Below, one piece after another: positions 24,463 to 25,391 of a stretch of DNA of 25,391 nt. The DNA lies in contig CALFJF010000028.1 in NCBI GenBank assembly GCA_937877535.1, positions 1-25,391 on the forward strand, written 5' to 3'. Position 1 is the stretch's first letter; each line of letters opens with the position of its first letter. Both the position numbers and the translations under genes were made by a program. The stretch is from an uncultured Treponema sp. (lineage in GTDB: Bacteria; Spirochaetota; Spirochaetia; Treponematales; Treponemataceae). Below the pieces are notes generated by a model that was not told the DNA's origin, did no database searches, and saw only the letters and a list, made by a program, of their open reading frames with translations.

Positions 24463-24652
24463 TGTCTCTCAACTCCCTTATGTAAATGTCTGCATTATTG
24501 GCGCGTTCTGTATGATGAACAAGAGAGTCAAATTCAAAGGGTTCTTGCGTCTCTTCAAGGATTTTTTCAATTTTATCTTTGAGCAAACGAATTTGAAACA
24601 ATGGCAATGTTTCTACTTGCGTTTCCAATTCTGCGAATGCAATATCTGACAT
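24449..24652 (-). CDS. Antitoxin-like small protein of the PIN toxin
   Basis: 67 aa, starting MSDIAFAELETQVETLPLFQ and containing a helix RLLKDKIEKILEE. The second half (FEFDSLVHHTERANNADIYIREL) is a flexible, charged toxin-binding-like tail. I do not recognise a standard antitoxin family; the identification rests on size, position and the 14-base overlap with the PIN gene. The ATG at 24652 is preferred over an in-frame ATG at 24700, since GGAGG sits five bases before it. A promoter with an extended -10 lies just upstream. Confidence 0.75.
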   Translation of the reverse strand: MSDIAFAELETQVETLPLFQIRLLKDKIEKILEETQEPFEFDSLVHHTERANNADIYIRELRDNDRF

Positions 24653-24671
24653 AACGACCTCCATACAGCAT

Positions 24672-24680
24672 AGTATAGCA
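24672..24680 (-). promoter_or_regulatory. Promoter of the antitoxin-PIN-helicase operon
   Basis: On the minus strand TGC-TATACT, an extended -10, lies 19 bases before the antitoxin ATG at 24652, giving a short leader that contains GGAGG. No strong -35 is seen. Confidence 0.5.
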
Positions 24681-24714
24681 CATTTTATTGAAAAAAGCAT
24701 TTTATATTTTTCAT

Positions 24715-24747
24715 TGCCACGCGGATTCGATTTTGCTACGCAAAATC
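24715..24747. repeat. Hairpin repeat unit, stem GATTTTGC
   Basis: The flank TGCCACGCGGATTC (24715-24728) is followed by GATTTTGC-TAC-GCAAAATC (24729-24747), an eight-base stem and a three-base loop. The flank, loop and length match the units at 25136-25221. The repeat provides the last codons and the stop of the GxxExxY gene. Confidence 0.8.
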
Positions 24748-25116
24748 ATGTAGATTTGATATTCGCTCCCATTTTAAACTTGTGGCACCGAAATTTATAA
24801 GTAGCCCTATTTTCTTGTTTGCGGCATTTAAATAATTTAGAACTTGTGCTTTATGTGGTTTTGATAGAACAGAAACCGCTTTTAACTCAACAACTATTTC
24901 ATTAAAACAAATAAAATCAGCGAAGTATTCTTTTTTGAGCGTTTTACCCTTGTACACAATCGGAAGCAACTTTTCCCGCTCATACGGTATGCTTCGAATT
25001 TTGAATTCTTCTTCCAACGCTTCCTGATATACAGGTTCGAGAAAACCGTTTCCGAGTTCATTATGAACTTCCATGCAGGCATTTATTATCTGTTTCGTTT
25101 CTTCTTCAAATTCCAC
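24736..25116 (-). CDS. GxxExxY-family PD-(D/E)XK-like protein
   Basis: 126 aa. The name motif is Gly24, Glu27, Tyr30 (GNGFLEPVYQEAL), after a helix KQIINACMEVHNELG. Asp67 (YFADFI) and Glu77-Leu-Lys79 (VVELKA) are a nuclease-like PD-(D/E)XK pair, followed by KAQVLNYLNAANKKIGLLINFG. The family is common in accessory regions; its function is not settled. The GTG at 25116 is chosen because GGAG lies seven bases upstream. The last codons and TAG stop lie inside a hairpin repeat (24715-24747), and the upstream region and first 14 codons are repeated 193 bases away (25268-25391). The antitoxin gene is downstream with its own promoter. Confidence 0.88.
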   Translation of the reverse strand: MEFEEETKQIINACMEVHNELGNGFLEPVYQEALEEEFKIRSIPYEREKLLPIVYKGKTLKKEYFADFICFNEIVVELKAVSVLSKPHKAQVLNYLNAANKKIGLLINFGATSLKWERISNLHDFA

Positions 25117-25198
25117 AACATTCTCCTTTATTTATTGCCACGCGATTGGGGATTCCTACGGAATCCCTGTTTTTATATTTTTTTCATTGGAAAACCGT
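25075..25198. repeat. Direct repeat, copy 1 (at least 124 bp)
   Basis: Identical over the compared bases to 25268-25391, with a unit period of 193. It covers the first 14 codons of the GxxExxY gene, its GTG and Shine-Dalgarno and the first part of the hairpin element. The true right end may lie outside the window, because copy 2 runs to the window edge. Confidence 0.9.
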
Positions 25199-25221
25199 AG
25201 GTTTTCCGAATCCGCGTGGCA
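25136..25221. repeat. Composite hairpin repeat element with terminal inverted repeats
   Basis: TGCCACGCG (25136-25144) and CGCGTGGCA (25213-25221) are terminal inverted repeats. Inside are GGGATTCC-TAC-GGAATCCC (25149-25167) and GGAAAACC-GTA-GGTTTTCC (25189-25207), an AT-rich stretch between them. A loose extra TGCGTGGCA lies at 25225-25233. The element looks like a MITE- or REPIN-type pair of inverted units. Confidence 0.8.
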
Positions 25222-25249
25222 TCTTGCGTGGCATTTTCTGCGTAGCGTT

Positions 25250-25309
25250 TCACTCCTCATCGTCATAGCAGGCATTTATTATCTGTTTCGTTTCTTCTTC
25301 AAATTCCAC
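25250..25309 (-). pseudogene. Truncated duplicate of the GxxExxY gene 5' end
   Basis: In copy 2 of the direct repeat, the GTG at 25309 reads the same first 14 codons as the full gene. Homology then ends at 25268 and five unrelated codons (YDDEE) lead to a TGA, giving a 19-codon stub. It keeps the same Shine-Dalgarno, so a short peptide could be made, but a remnant of duplication is more likely. Confidence 0.7.
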
Positions 25310-25391
25310 AACATTCTCCTTTATTTATTGCCACGCGATTGGGGATTCCTACGGAATCCCTGTTTTTATATTTTTTTCATTGGAAAACCGT
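25268..25391. repeat. Direct repeat, copy 2, runs into window end
   Basis: Same sequence as 25075-25198. It holds the hairpin unit at 25329-25360 and the left arm of the second hairpin at 25382-25391. It is cut by the window edge, so the element probably continues. Confidence 0.9.

Noticed and set aside
25136..25391. Repeated hairpins at the window end as a CRISPR array
   Set aside because: No regularly spaced constant repeats with unique spacers; variable stems and inverted orientation fit a REP/MITE-type element.

Overview
The window reads as a spirochaete chromosome, most likely a Treponema relative. The base composition is moderate, the genes are dense, and several lipoproteins have relaxed spirochaete-type lipoboxes. 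It also carries a PurL with a PurS-like N-terminus, a cheD, a soluble MCP-like protein, and a TPR protein with an Mrr-like tail. The species assignment is an inference from gene content; nothing was searched.

Layout. 1-2156: the 5' end of purL (minus), a DUF2974/Mbeg1-type hydrolase (plus), an orphan RelB/DinJ-type antitoxin (plus), a shared bidirectional terminator and an ACT-domain protein (minus). 2174-8120: a large unrecognised protein co-directional with the ACT gene; then on the plus strand a membrane-anchored TPR protein with a degenerate nuclease-like domain, formate-tetrahydrofolate ligase (fhs) and a polytopic membrane protein. 8198-8287: a folded REP-like repeat. 8309-15335 (minus): a tripartite RND efflux cassette in the order tetR, TolC-like, adaptor lipoprotein, RND pump. 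The regulator has two TetR DNA-binding domains in one chain, and a perfect 11-bp inverted repeat lies between the -35 and -10 of its own promoter. 15429-16391: a TPR lipoprotein and a small phage-type protein (minus). 16592-21166 (plus): a MinD/FlhG-like ATPase, a degenerate soluble MCP-like protein, cheD and a lipoprotein. 21232-21305: tRNA-Ala(GGC).

From 21378 to the window end, immediately 3' of tRNA-Ala, lies an accessory region on the minus strand. A small antitoxin, a PIN-domain (VapC-like) toxin and an SF2 helicase with a C-terminal PD-(D/E)XK nuclease are joined by 14-bp and 11-bp overlaps, so they look like one translationally coupled operon. Upstream is a GxxExxY-family protein. Its first 14 codons and upstream region are duplicated 193 bp away, leaving a 19-codon stub. 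Both lie among hairpin repeats with a constant flank and loop but different, perfectly paired stems.

The strongest candidates for something undescribed are the antitoxin-PIN-helicase/nuclease operon, the covarying-stem repeat family around it, the two-headed TetR regulator with its operator, and several promoters placed so close to the start codon that the mRNAs should be leaderless. No stretch longer than 300 bases lacks a gene.
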